From the NCBI RefSeq assembly GCF_044005705.1, contig NZ_JBIPKE010000017.1, positions 186,001-250,000 on the forward strand: 64,000 nucleotides of DNA. The letters are read 5' to 3'. Below the pieces are notes generated by a model that was not told where the DNA came from, made no database searches, and saw only the letters and a list, made by a program, of their open reading frames with translations. Position 1 is the first letter of the stretch, and every line of letters starts with the position of its first letter. The DNA comes from Marinoscillum luteum. Its GTDB lineage: Bacteria; Bacteroidota; Bacteroidia; Cytophagales; Cyclobacteriaceae. Positions 33,406 to 41,533 of the stretch are shown piece by piece. A program made the position numbers and the translations under genes.

Positions 33406-34175
33406 CGTCGACGTTTTTTGGCTTCCCGCAGGTACGTTGGGCCTCCTTCGAAGGTGACGTAGAATGCGATGTTCTGATAACTCAGCCTTTTCAGAGCTAC
33501 ATCATAGGTGTTGGTACCGTCGGTCAGCATGTCTCTTAGCCCCCACGAATAGCGTACTTCCGGGGAAAATTTAAATAAGGGGAAAAACAAGTCAAATCCT
33601 ACGCCGGCATCCACCGACACGTTCCAGTCTCGGAGTTCCAGTCGCTCACGGGTGTCCAGCTGGTCCCCTTTGCCGGCCGCTTCAAATGCGGGGCTAAGCC
33701 CTCCCACCACGTACATGGCCACATTGCCTCTTCTGGAAGATTTGTATTTGAGGAGCATGGGTAGCTCCACCATGGTAGCAGGCTTCAGTTCACGTAGCTC
33801 TCGCCCGTCTGTGTATCTGTAGGTAAGGTCGTACTCGTAAAAACCGACGGTGGGTAGTATTCGAAAACTAAGGTACTTGTGTAAGTTCATATCCACCACG
33901 AAACCCACCTTCCAGCCGGGCAGGTTGCCAGGTACTATAGAGTGTAGTGAGTCCAGTTCATCAGTGGCATAAGCGTCGGAGTACCTGATCTTATATTTGG
34001 AGCTGTGGAGGCCTATTTGAAAACCATAGTGAATCCACTGAGCATCATAGTCTATGAGGTTTTCGCTGGCCTCATTCTGAGTGTACCCGGGTAGGGCCAT
34101 CATCAAAATAAGTGCGAATACAATTATTTTGTACCTATGTAGATGGAGCTGATGCCCAGGGTTAGTGGTTTGCAT
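33402..34175 (-). CDS. porT: PorT-like outer-membrane protein of the type IX secretion system
   Basis: A 257-residue protein with an N-terminal export signal (YKIIVFALILMMALPGYTQ) and alternating beta-strand patterns of an outer-membrane barrel (YGFQIGLHSSKYKIRYSD, YLSFRILPTVGFYEYDL, ELPMLLKYKSSRRGN, FSPEVRYSWGLRDML). The ending FYVTFEGGPTYL plus a basic tail (REAKKRRR) and the position beside ubiE fit PorT of Bacteroidota, which is required for type IX secretion. The ATG at 34175 lies 52 nt inside ubiE; no later ATG leaves a full signal peptide. Symbol is given by family and context, not by a search. Confidence 0.7.
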   Translation of the reverse strand: MQTTNPGHQLHLHRYKIIVFALILMMALPGYTQNEASENLIDYDAQWIHYGFQIGLHSSKYKIRYSDAYATDELDSLHSIVPGNLPGWKVGFVVDMNLHKYLSFRILPTVGFYEYDLTYRYTDGRELRELKPATMVELPMLLKYKSSRRGNVAMYVVGGLSPAFEAAGKGDQLDTRERLELRDWNVSVDAGVGFDLFFPLFKFSPEVRYSWGLRDMLTDGTNTYDVALKRLSYQNIAFYVTFEGGPTYLREAKKRRR

Positions 34176-34846
34176 TGAGTGTTTTTAAAGCCGACTTTTT
34201 CTAAAATCTCTAAAAAATTCTGGCCATCAGGAAATGCCCTTACAGACTCTGGTAAGTAAGTATAAGCGGCCTGATCTTTGGAAATAGTATTGCCTATTTT
34301 AGGTAAAATCCACTTAAAATAAAAATGATACAGTTGCTTGAAGGGGAAGGATTTTGGTTTTGAAAACTCTAAAATAACTGTTCTCCCTCCGGGCTTTAAT
34401 ACCCGATACATATCCGCCAGACCTTTTTCCAGATGTTCGAAATTCCGTACGCCAAATGAAACGATCACAGCGTCGAACTTATTGTCTTCAAACTGCAGTG
34501 CCTCAGAATCTCCCGATAACAATTCGATTTTTTGATCCAGACCTTTTTTCTTCATTTTTTGCCGACCCACCGCCAACATCCCTTCTGAGATGTCTACACC
34601 GGTGACTTTATCCGGTTTCAGTGCTAGTGCCTCTATGGCAAAATCGCCCGTTCCGGTGGCTATGTCCAGTATTTGCTTGGGCTGGAGGTCCTTTAGCTGC
34701 CGGATGGCTTTTTTTCTCCAGGCTATGTCTATGCCCAGACTGAGAAAGTGATTGAGGAAGTCATAATTGCCGCTGATGTTATCAAACATAGTGGCAACCT
34801 GTTCTTTCTTACTCCCCTGCTTATCTTTGTACGGTACTACGCTCAT
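34124..34846 (-). CDS. ubiE: Demethylmenaquinone methyltransferase
   Basis: Also named menG; the last C-methylation in menaquinone synthesis. A 240-residue SAM methyltransferase with MFDNISGNYDFLNHFLSLGID (split MFDNISGNYD and NHFLSLGID), motif I LDIATGTGDFAIEA, GVDISEGMLAVGRQK and DAVIVSFGVRNFEHL, then LKPGGRTVILEFSKP, all typical. The ATG at 34846 (MSVVPYKDK) is chosen over an upstream TTG. Its 3' end contains the start of the porT-like gene. Confidence 0.93.
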   Translation of the reverse strand: MSVVPYKDKQGSKKEQVATMFDNISGNYDFLNHFLSLGIDIAWRKKAIRQLKDLQPKQILDIATGTGDFAIEALALKPDKVTGVDISEGMLAVGRQKMKKKGLDQKIELLSGDSEALQFEDNKFDAVIVSFGVRNFEHLEKGLADMYRVLKPGGRTVILEFSKPKSFPFKQLYHFYFKWILPKIGNTISKDQAAYTYLPESVRAFPDGQNFLEILEKVGFKNTQCKPLTLGISSIYIGTK

Positions 34847-34905
34847 ATTCGCTTGCAATATTAACCATAAACCGTGCGTTTGCCCCTATTGTTAAAAATT
34901 ATTCC

Positions 34906-35511
34906 ATGAAGCCAATCAAATCAGCTGAGTTTATTAAAAGTAGTGCAGAAGTAGGAGAGTGCCCGGCAGGAGACAAGCCTGAGTATGCTTTCATAGGACG
35001 ATCCAATGTAGGAAAATCCTCTCTGATCAACCTGCTGACCAATCACAGTAAGTTGGCCAAAGTTTCATCCAAGCCCGGAAAAACGCAGCTAATCAACCAC
35101 TTTTTGATAGATGAGAGCTGGTACCTGGTGGATTTGCCAGGCTACGGATGGGCCAAAGTGAGTAAGTCTCAGAAGGCTAGCTGGAAAAAAATGATAGCGG
35201 GTTATTTTGAAACCCGGGAGAACCTCACCAATGTATTTGTACTGATAGATTCCAGGTTAGAGCCACAGCGCATCGATCTGGAGTTTGTGACCTCTCTGGG
35301 GCAGGCGGGCATGCCCATCACCCTTATTTTCACCAAAGTGGATAAGCGAGGTGCGAATAAGGCCCAGTCAAACATTGCGGCTTTTCGCAAAATTCTCAAG
35401 AAGGAATGGGAGGAACTTCCGCTCCATTTTATGACTTCCACAGTGACAGGACAGGGCAAGGATGATATTATTGGTTACATCAGGGAAATAAATGAGGGGA
35501 TAAAGGAGTAA
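34906..35511 (+). CDS. engB: Ribosome biogenesis GTPase EngB/YsxC
   Basis: An essential GTPase for 50S subunit assembly. The 201-residue protein shows G1 GRSNVGKSS (31-39), G2 region SSKPGKTQ, G3 DLPGYGWAK and G4 TKVDK, with the family N-terminus SAEFIKSSAEVGECP. ATG start, single gene, divergent from ubiE with 59 bp between. Confidence 0.95.
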   Translation: MKPIKSAEFIKSSAEVGECPAGDKPEYAFIGRSNVGKSSLINLLTNHSKLAKVSSKPGKTQLINHFLIDESWYLVDLPGYGWAKVSKSQKASWKKMIAGYFETRENLTNVFVLIDSRLEPQRIDLEFVTSLGQAGMPITLIFTKVDKRGANKAQSNIAAFRKILKKEWEELPLHFMTSTVTGQGKDDIIGYIREINEGIKE

Positions 35512-35571
35512 TCCATTTTGGTATTGTGCGGCAATACCTATTTTTGCATGCTCTAACCACAAATAATAGAT

Positions 35572-36072
35572 ATGGATTTCAATGAAGTAGCCGCAGTATC
35601 GGGAAAAGGAGGACTTTTCAAAGTTGTATCCCCAACACGGACCGGCGTAATATTAGAAGCGCTCGACGGCTCAGGAAAGAAAATTATTGCCAATATTCAG
35701 GCTAAGGTTTCCATTTTATCAGATATCTCTATTTACACCACTGATGAAGAAGGCGCAGTGCCTCTTCAGGATGTTCTTAGAAAAATCCATGTCGAGTTCA
35801 AAGGTGATACCGGACTTACTTCTTCTTCGGATCCTGACGAACTGAAATCTTTCCTCAAATTCATATTGCCTGAGTATGATGAGTCCAGGGTGTATGTTTC
35901 TGATATCAAGAAGCTGGTAACCTGGTATAACACCATGGCCAAAACCCTTCCTGAGTTGCTGGAGAAAAAAGAAGAGCAAGAGCAGACAGGGGAAAAGCCA
36001 GCTGAAAAAGAAAAGAAGGCAGCAGCCCCAAAGGCTAAAAAAGCGGCAACTAAAACCAAATCCGAAAAATAG
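35572..36072 (+). CDS. DUF5606 family protein with basic Lys/Ala tail
   Basis: A 166-residue cytoplasmic protein of a Bacteroidota-specific family, function unknown. Residues 1-130 look folded (KGGLFKVVSPTRTGVILEAL, then FLKFILPEYDESRVYVSDIK split as ILPEYDESRVY and VSDIKKLV). Residues 130-166 are a low-complexity tail of Lys, Ala and Glu (KKAAAPKAKKAATK), like nucleic-acid-binding tails. It is followed after 2 nt by the thioesterase gene. Confidence 0.82.
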   Translation: MDFNEVAAVSGKGGLFKVVSPTRTGVILEALDGSGKKIIANIQAKVSILSDISIYTTDEEGAVPLQDVLRKIHVEFKGDTGLTSSSDPDELKSFLKFILPEYDESRVYVSDIKKLVTWYNTMAKTLPELLEKKEEQEQTGEKPAEKEKKAAAPKAKKAATKTKSEK

Positions 36073-36074
36073 TT

Positions 36075-36512
36075 TTGGAGCCTTTCAAGCAACAGTTTCA
36101 GGTAATATGGGCCGACCTTGACCCAAATGCGCACATGCGCCATACTGCATACAATGATTATGCGGCTCAGGTGCGTGTGGGGCTTTTTGATGAGTTGAGC
36201 CTGCCTCTGGCAGAGTTAGTGGCTTCAGGTTATGGGCCGGTACTTTTTCATGAGGACACTACCTTCAAAAGAGAGGTTTTCATGAATGAGCGAATCACTG
36301 TAGACTGTGCGGCTGTAGCTTTCCGAAAGGATTTGAAAATCTGGAAATTCCGTCAGCAGGTCTGGAAGCAGAATGGTGAGCTGGCCTGCGTGATTATTGC
36401 CACTGGAGCTTTCATGAGTCTGAAGGAGCGAAAGGTGGTAGTGCCCCCTCAGAAAATCATAGACATGCTGGAGAAGATTCCTAAAACGGAAGACTTTGGC
36501 TGGATGGAATAG
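36075..36512 (+). CDS. Acyl-CoA thioesterase (hot-dog fold)
   Basis: A 145-residue single hot-dog protein of the 4HBT group. The characteristic start QVIWADLDPNAHMRHTAYND includes the Asp of the 4-hydroxybenzoyl-CoA thioesterase type active site (DxNxH pattern), followed by a long helix and strands VFMNERITVDCAAVA and LACVIIATGAFMSL. The start must be TTG at 36075 because the only nearby ATG falls inside the active-site motif. It lies 2 nt after DUF5606, so the two are probably co-transcribed. Substrate unknown. Confidence 0.82.
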   Translation: MEPFKQQFQVIWADLDPNAHMRHTAYNDYAAQVRVGLFDELSLPLAELVASGYGPVLFHEDTTFKREVFMNERITVDCAAVAFRKDLKIWKFRQQVWKQNGELACVIIATGAFMSLKERKVVVPPQKIIDMLEKIPKTEDFGWME

Positions 36513-36617
36513 CCTGCAGGAGTACATTGGGAAGCATTGCCCGATCAGGTTAAAATTTGAATAGAGAGTAGCGACTCTTGCCAGATTGGATTTCATCAAG
36601 AATGTTAAATTTACCTT

Positions 36618-37277
36618 ATGGAGCTATTCTTGAATGACAGTCTGGGCCAAATCACTCTTGAAGTAGAAGAAGCGGACAACGCCAGAGCAGTGATCATCAT
36701 TGCTCATGGGGCAGGAGCAGGGATGCACCACCCCTTCATGACCAGCATTTCCGGATTATTTGTGGCTCGGGGTTTTCATGTGGCCAGATTCAATTTTCCT
36801 TACATGGAGAATGGTAAGAAGTTTCCCGGAGCACCAAAACCCAATATTGAAACATGGGGCTTGGTGATCGATTATCTGTGCGTCACTTATCCAGACCTTC
36901 CAATCATTATTTCAGGGAAATCCTATGGCGGGCGAATGGCCTCACACCTGCTGGCCGATCAATCACCGGCTGCTGTGAAAGGTATTTTTTATTTGGGATT
37001 CCCGCTCCATGCAGCGGGTAAGGATTCCAAGGCACGTGCTACTCATCTGAATGCGGTACAGGTGCCACAACTTTTCCTGCAGGGGATTAATGATCAGCTA
37101 GCCAATATTGACTTGATGCGCGAGGTGCTCTCTTCCCTGCCTGCCGCACGAATGCTGGAGGTGGAGTTTGGGGATCATTCCTTCAAAGTACCAAAAGCGA
37201 GTGGGCGCACGAGTAAAGAAGTCATGCATCAATTGGTGGAGGTGACCACAGAGTGGATAGATACTGTACTCAAATGA
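36618..37277 (+). CDS. Alpha/beta hydrolase (dienelactone hydrolase-like)
   Basis: A 219-residue cytoplasmic hydrolase of the KANL3/TEX30-like group. The oxyanion segment IIAHGAGAGMHHPFM, the nucleophile elbow ISGKSYGGRMAS (Ser at about residue 104), the Asp region LFLQGINDQLANI and the catalytic His in FGDHSFKVPK are all visible. No substrate can be inferred. The stop overlaps the ATG of the next small gene by 4 nt. Confidence 0.85.
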   Translation: MELFLNDSLGQITLEVEEADNARAVIIIAHGAGAGMHHPFMTSISGLFVARGFHVARFNFPYMENGKKFPGAPKPNIETWGLVIDYLCVTYPDLPIIISGKSYGGRMASHLLADQSPAAVKGIFYLGFPLHAAGKDSKARATHLNAVQVPQLFLQGINDQLANIDLMREVLSSLPAARMLEVEFGDHSFKVPKASGRTSKEVMHQLVEVTTEWIDTVLK

Positions 37278-37633
37278 ATACCTCAGATAACCACGACGAG
37301 CAGTCAAGTGCGGTGAAGTTGGCCAGTGGCAGTTATGACCTCATCCAAAAAGATCTCGGAATAGCCGATGAACTGGACTTTGACCCGGGAGAAGATCCTT
37401 TTGGGCAACTACATGCTTTCCTGACCCCCAGAATTCAGCACCTGTTAGACCATGATTTTGGGTATTTGATCAATGCGATGTACAGAATTGATATTTCTGA
37501 GGAGGTTTTAAAAGAAATTTTAGAACACTCAAAACCCGGACAAATCGCCTCTGATATTGCTGAAAGGGTGATTGCTCGGGAGAAAATGAAAATGGAGACC
37601 CGAATGATGTATTCAGGTAATAAAAAAATGTGA
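37274..37633 (+). CDS. Conserved small protein, function unknown
   Basis: A 119-residue acidic, helical protein with no motif I recognise. Segments such as YDLIQKDLGIADELDFDPG and YLINAMYRIDISEEVLKEIL, then IASDIAERVIAREKMKMETR, suggest a helical domain. The start is the ATG at 37274, overlapping the hydrolase stop (ATGA), so it is co-translated with that gene. An upstream in-frame start at 37253 would add seven residues. Confidence 0.72.
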   Translation: MNTSDNHDEQSSAVKLASGSYDLIQKDLGIADELDFDPGEDPFGQLHAFLTPRIQHLLDHDFGYLINAMYRIDISEEVLKEILEHSKPGQIASDIAERVIAREKMKMETRMMYSGNKKM

Positions 37634-37714
37634 AAAAACTTATACCCAGAATTGGGTATTTTCATCATCGGATATTACATTTGGGTCATTAGTTAATCAT
37701 TATGGCGGTGAATG

Positions 37715-37750
37715 CCCCGTAGCTCAAAAGGTTGCGGGGTTTCTTTTTTT
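37715..37750 (+). terminator. Terminator after the hydrolase operon
   Basis: CCCCGTAGC, loop, GTTGCGGGG (37715-37739) with 9 pairs including G-T, then TTTCTTTTTTT. The T run ends just before the stop of the convergent fbp gene. A weaker hairpin ATACCC ... GGGTAT sits at 37642-37659. Confidence 0.75.
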
Positions 37751-38755
37751 CTAGGCCTCTGCTTTTTCCGCTACAAACTCCACCACTTTTTCTACCATGT
37801 TTTTAGATCCTATATAGAAGGGGGTTCTCTGATGAAAGGTTGTCGGCGCTATTTCCAATATCCTTTTGGAGCCATTAGTGGCCATACCTCCTGCTTGCTC
37901 AGCGATAAAAGCTAGGGCATTGCACTCATATAGCAAACGTAACTTCCCTTCGCGTGCCTTTTTGGTGTTTGGGTAGAGGTACACTCCGCCTTTGAGCATA
38001 TTTCTGTGGTAATCTGCTACCAATGATCCAATATATCTGGCCGTCATTCCCTGATCCTTACACCAGTTGGTGTAGTCCTGGATGCTCTTGTCAAACTGGT
38101 GAAAGCTTCCCTCATTGATAGAATAGATCTCACCGTCTTCAGGGCATGTCATGTTGGTGTGTGAGAGCACGAACTCTCCCAACGACGGCTCCAGGGTAAA
38201 GCCATTGACTCCATGACCGGTGGTGTACACCAGCATGGTAGAGGAGCCATAGAGTATGTAGCCGGCTGCCACCTGTTCGGTTCCGGGCTGCAGTATGTCT
38301 TTTTCCGTCACAGGTCCTCCTATGGGTGAGGTGCGTCGGTAGATGGAAAATATAGTACCAATAGACACATTCACATCGATATTGGAGGAGCCATCCAGTG
38401 GATCAATGGCTACAATGTAGCGGCAATGTGGGTTGAGATGGACGATCTCCTCGTCTTCTTCGCTCACTACAGCGCATACCTGCCCGCCATTTCTGAGTGC
38501 CCTGATAAATCGAATGTTGGCAATCACATCCAGTTTTTGCTGGTCTTCTCCCTGCACGTTTTTGGAGCCATAGGCACCGGTGATATCCAGCAGCCCGGAC
38601 TTGTTGACCTCACGGTTAATAATCTTTCCTGCAAGGGCAATATCCCGCAGCAATTGGGAGAGTTCTCCCGTGGCAAATTCAAATTCATCCTGCTTTTTTT
38701 TGATAAAGCGGTCAAGTGTAGTGCCGATCGGAAGACCTAAACTATTTTTGTTCAT
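37751..38755 (-). CDS. fbp: Fructose-1,6-bisphosphatase, class I
   Basis: Gluconeogenic phosphatase. The 334-residue protein shows LPIGTTLDRFIKKKQ, the metal site SEEDEEIVHLN and AIDPLDGSSNIDVNVSIGT, YILYGSSTMLVYTTG, YIGSLVADYHRNMLKGG and the C-terminal LLYECNALAFIAEQAGG, all class I signatures. The start is placed at MNKNSLGLPIG (38755); an ATG 54 nt upstream lies before the likely promoter. Convergent with the hydrolase operon, divergent from the aspartate kinase gene. Confidence 0.95.
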   Translation of the reverse strand: MNKNSLGLPIGTTLDRFIKKKQDEFEFATGELSQLLRDIALAGKIINREVNKSGLLDITGAYGSKNVQGEDQQKLDVIANIRFIRALRNGGQVCAVVSEEDEEIVHLNPHCRYIVAIDPLDGSSNIDVNVSIGTIFSIYRRTSPIGGPVTEKDILQPGTEQVAAGYILYGSSTMLVYTTGHGVNGFTLEPSLGEFVLSHTNMTCPEDGEIYSINEGSFHQFDKSIQDYTNWCKDQGMTARYIGSLVADYHRNMLKGGVYLYPNTKKAREGKLRLLYECNALAFIAEQAGGMATNGSKRILEIAPTTFHQRTPFYIGSKNMVEKVVEFVAEKAEA

Positions 38756-38786
38756 CTTTTGGTACAATTCGTTTTGAGCGATTTGG

Positions 38787-38794
38787 CAAAAATA
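38787..38794 (-). promoter_or_regulatory. Candidate -7 element (TATTTTTG) for fbp
   Basis: On the minus strand TATTTTTG matches TAnnTTTG exactly, about 32 nt upstream of the ATG at 38755 and downstream of the alternative ATG at 38809, which supports the shorter fbp start. Confidence 0.4.
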
Positions 38795-38826
38795 GGCTTT
38801 TTTATTCATTTAAATCGTTTGCAAGG

Positions 38827-40077
38827 ATGCGAATCTTCAAATTTGGTGGTGCTTCAGTAAGGGACGGTCAGGGCGTGAAAAACCTGGTGGAGATTGTTAA
38901 AAAATACATGGATCAGCCCTTAGTGGTGGTCGTTTCGGCCATGGGAAAATCCACCAACCAACTTGAAAATATTGCCAGACAGGCATTTGCCGGGGAGTCT
39001 TATGAAGAAGGGTTGAGGGAGTTTATTGCTTCTCATCAGTCCCTTTCTCAGGAGCTATTCGGTACGGTGCCGGATGACGTGAACAATTGGCTCATTCAGC
39101 TGGAAAGATCTCTGGAAAATCGCACAGCATCCTGGGGGCAGTTTTACGACAGTGTGATCCCATACGGTGAGTTGTTGTCTACTTCCATTGTTTACCACCA
39201 GCTGCAGAGCCAAATGGAATGTTCCTGGACGGATGCTCGAAAATATGTGAAAACGAACAGCATTTTCACAGAGGCCAATGTGGAGTGGCAACTTACTGAG
39301 CATTTTATAGAGCGAGAGATTCCTGAGTTACTAAAAAAAGGTCCTGTGATTACACAGGGGTTTATCGGTTCAGACCTCACCGGGAAATCTACCACACTCG
39401 GGCGAGAGGGATCTGACTATACCGGCGCTATTTTCGCCTACTGTCTGAAGGCAGAGAGCCTCACCGTTTGGAAAGATGTGCCGGGACTACTCAATGCAGA
39501 CCCAAAGCGATTCCCTTCGGCGGAGCTCTTCGATGAGTTGTCATTTCAGGAGGTGACCGAGCTGACTTACTATGGAGCCAAGGTGATTCATCCCAAAACC
39601 ATCAGACCGCTGGCCCAGCGAAATATTCCTCTTTTTGTGCGCTCTTTTCTGGAGCCATCAGGCAAGGGTACCAGAATTTCGGAGCAGGAAAAGACCACCA
39701 CTAAGCATTGTTTTGTCTTTAAGGAAAATCAGTTACTGGTCACACTCAGGGTGAAAGACAATAGTTTCATGGACGAAAAAAAGCTGGTGAAAATCTTTCA
39801 GGCGATGGATCATGCCAATATTAAGATAAACCTGATGCACAGCTCAGCCCTTACATTTACCTTTTGCATGGATTATCAAAAGGATAAGCTCGATGGGTTG
39901 AGGGATTTTCTACAGCGAGACTTTCAGCTGCTATATAATGAAGGGCTGCAGCTAGCTACCATTAAAAACTATCAGGAAGGTTCTTTTAGTTTTTTACCTG
40001 AGACCACAGAGGTGATTTTGGAGCAAAAGACCAGAAACAATTATCAGGTACTTTACCGGCCTATAGAAAAAGTTTGA
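38827..40077 (+). CDS. Aspartate kinase (monofunctional)
   Basis: First step of the aspartate family pathway. A 416-residue kinase with IFKFGGASVRDGQGVKN at the start, VVVVSAMGKSTNQL, QGFIGSDLTGKSTTLGREGSDYTG (split GSDLTGKSTTLG and REGSDYTG), VWKDVPGLLNADPKRFP and YYGAKVIHPKT. The C-terminal ACT-type regulatory part (about 290-416) is somewhat divergent. No homoserine dehydrogenase domain. The 3' end overlaps the convergent fructosamine kinase gene by 17 nt. Confidence 0.92.
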   Translation: MRIFKFGGASVRDGQGVKNLVEIVKKYMDQPLVVVVSAMGKSTNQLENIARQAFAGESYEEGLREFIASHQSLSQELFGTVPDDVNNWLIQLERSLENRTASWGQFYDSVIPYGELLSTSIVYHQLQSQMECSWTDARKYVKTNSIFTEANVEWQLTEHFIEREIPELLKKGPVITQGFIGSDLTGKSTTLGREGSDYTGAIFAYCLKAESLTVWKDVPGLLNADPKRFPSAELFDELSFQEVTELTYYGAKVIHPKTIRPLAQRNIPLFVRSFLEPSGKGTRISEQEKTTTKHCFVFKENQLLVTLRVKDNSFMDEKKLVKIFQAMDHANIKINLMHSSALTFTFCMDYQKDKLDGLRDFLQRDFQLLYNEGLQLATIKNYQEGSFSFLPETTEVILEQKTRNNYQVLYRPIEKV

Positions 40078-40933
40078 GCGTACGCCGGATGCCAGTGAGG
40101 TAGGAGGGGCCAAAAAGGTTCACATGCACCAGCATGGGATACAGATTGTACAGGTCAGCCCGTTCTTCGAATCCTGGCTCCAGGGGATACTGCTGGTCAT
40201 ACGCTTCGTAAAAGTCGGGTTCGAACCCCCCAAAAAGGCGTGTAAATGCCAGATCCATTTCACGGTGGCCATAATAGACTGCCGGATCGTAGATATAGGG
40301 CTCTCCGCCTGGTCCCGACATGAAATTTCCACCCCACAAATCACCATGGAGCAAAGAAGCTGGCTCTGCGGGAATAAGGCTTTCCAACTGTCCGTATAAT
40401 TTCTCAAAACTCCCAAGGAGGTCCGTGGTGATCAAACCTTTTTCGTGTGCCAGCCGAATCTGTACCTCCAGGCGGTTTTCAATAAAGAAATCAATCCAAT
40501 CGGAAGTGGGTTGATTCATCTGAGGAAGTCGCCCGATGTGGTTGTCATGATCCAGGCCATAGTAGTCTGCCGTATGCTGGTGCAGCCTGGCGATGGATTG
40601 GCCAAAGCTTTCCCAGAAATGATCCTTTTGAGGAGCGGGGTGGAGGTATTCCAATACCAAGTACCTGCGATCGCCGATCTGGCCATGCTTGAACGCTTGC
40701 GGTACACCCACACACCCGCACTCCCGGAGGAGGGATAAGCCGTGCAATTCCCTTTCAAACAGATTTTCCGAATAGGTATTCCATTTGACGAAGTAGGTAT
40801 GTTGGTCAGTGGTTACTTTCAGGGCTTCGTTAATGTCACCGCCAGAGATGGGTCGTATTTCTCTGATGAGGTGGTTTGTTCCTGTGGATTGAAAGAGAAC
40901 TGCTGCCAGAAAGAGGTTTTCGGACCCTGACAT
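40061..40933 (-). CDS. Fructosamine kinase family protein
   Basis: A 290-residue APH-fold kinase. Fructosamine-3-kinases phosphorylate ketoamine sugars on glycated proteins for repair. Seen are the nucleotide-binding start ISGGDINEALKV, YFVKWN with the ATP-site Lys, RYLVLEYL, the catalytic loop LLHGDLWGGNFMSG (Asp and Asn) and the metal Asp in PYIYDPAVYYGHREMD. It lies 2 bp downstream of the phosphatase gene on the same strand, so the two form an operon. Confidence 0.9.
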   Translation of the reverse strand: MSGSENLFLAAVLFQSTGTNHLIREIRPISGGDINEALKVTTDQHTYFVKWNTYSENLFERELHGLSLLRECGCVGVPQAFKHGQIGDRRYLVLEYLHPAPQKDHFWESFGQSIARLHQHTADYYGLDHDNHIGRLPQMNQPTSDWIDFFIENRLEVQIRLAHEKGLITTDLLGSFEKLYGQLESLIPAEPASLLHGDLWGGNFMSGPGGEPYIYDPAVYYGHREMDLAFTRLFGGFEPDFYEAYDQQYPLEPGFEERADLYNLYPMLVHVNLFGPSYLTGIRRTLKLFL

Positions 40934-40935
40934 GG

Positions 40936-41406
40936 TTAGAGATGGTGTTTTTCCACAAGGAAGTCCAAAAAAGCATCTATCGAACGATCAAGTATCTGGA
41001 AAACCTTCTCGAAACCATCTTCACCACCATAGTAGGGGTCGGGTACGTCCCCGCCTTGGCCATCTGGGTCAAAGTCACGCATCAGAAACAACCCCTCAGG
41101 GCGATCTGATGTGGCGTGAATAATGTCACGATGGTTGGAGGCATCCATAGCCAGGATATAGTCAAAAGTAGCAGCGTCTTTGAAATGATACTGTCGCCCT
41201 TTGTGCGCGATGGGAACACCATGCTTCACCGCTACTTGTATGCTGCGGGAGTCAGGGTCTTCACCGATGTGATAGCTGGCAGTACCTGCAGAATCAGCTT
41301 TGATGGACTGATTTAGTCCGCGCTCTTTCACTTTCTGATTGAAAATAGCTTCGGCCAAAGGGGACCTGCAAATGTTACCTAGACAGACAAAAAGAATATT
41401 TAACAT
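40936..41406 (-). CDS. Low-molecular-weight protein-tyrosine phosphatase
   Basis: A 156-residue phosphatase with the P-loop CLGNICRSP (nucleophile Cys8, Arg14) directly at the N-terminus and the general-acid Asp in VPDPYYGGEDGFEKV. In bacteria such enzymes act on tyrosine kinases of capsule synthesis or on sugar phosphates. Its tight link to the fructosamine kinase suggests a shared role in protein or metabolite repair, but this is inference. Confidence 0.92.
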   Translation of the reverse strand: MLNILFVCLGNICRSPLAEAIFNQKVKERGLNQSIKADSAGTASYHIGEDPDSRSIQVAVKHGVPIAHKGRQYHFKDAATFDYILAMDASNHRDIIHATSDRPEGLFLMRDFDPDGQGGDVPDPYYGGEDGFEKVFQILDRSIDAFLDFLVEKHHL

Positions 41407-41505
41407 TTTTTTATTCTGGGTTGGTTACCTTTTATAAAGATAAAGTATATACGAATGCATAACACAAATTTTATATTCATACACCTGTTTGACATCTTTG
41501 AAGAG

Positions 41506-41533
41506 TCCCGATTTTATCGGGACTTTTCTTTTT
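41506..41533 (+). terminator. Orphan terminator on the + strand
   Basis: AGTCCCGAT, loop TTT, ATCGGGACT, then TTTCTTTTTT. Both flanking genes are on the minus strand, where the hairpin has no T run, so it does not obviously end either of them. Confidence 0.7.

Noticed and set aside
37711..37745. A tRNA-like string (GCCCCGTAGCTCAAAAGG ... GGGGTTTC) after the 37633 stop
   Set aside because: It lacks anticodon and T arms and folds as a plain stem with a T run, so it is treated as a terminator.
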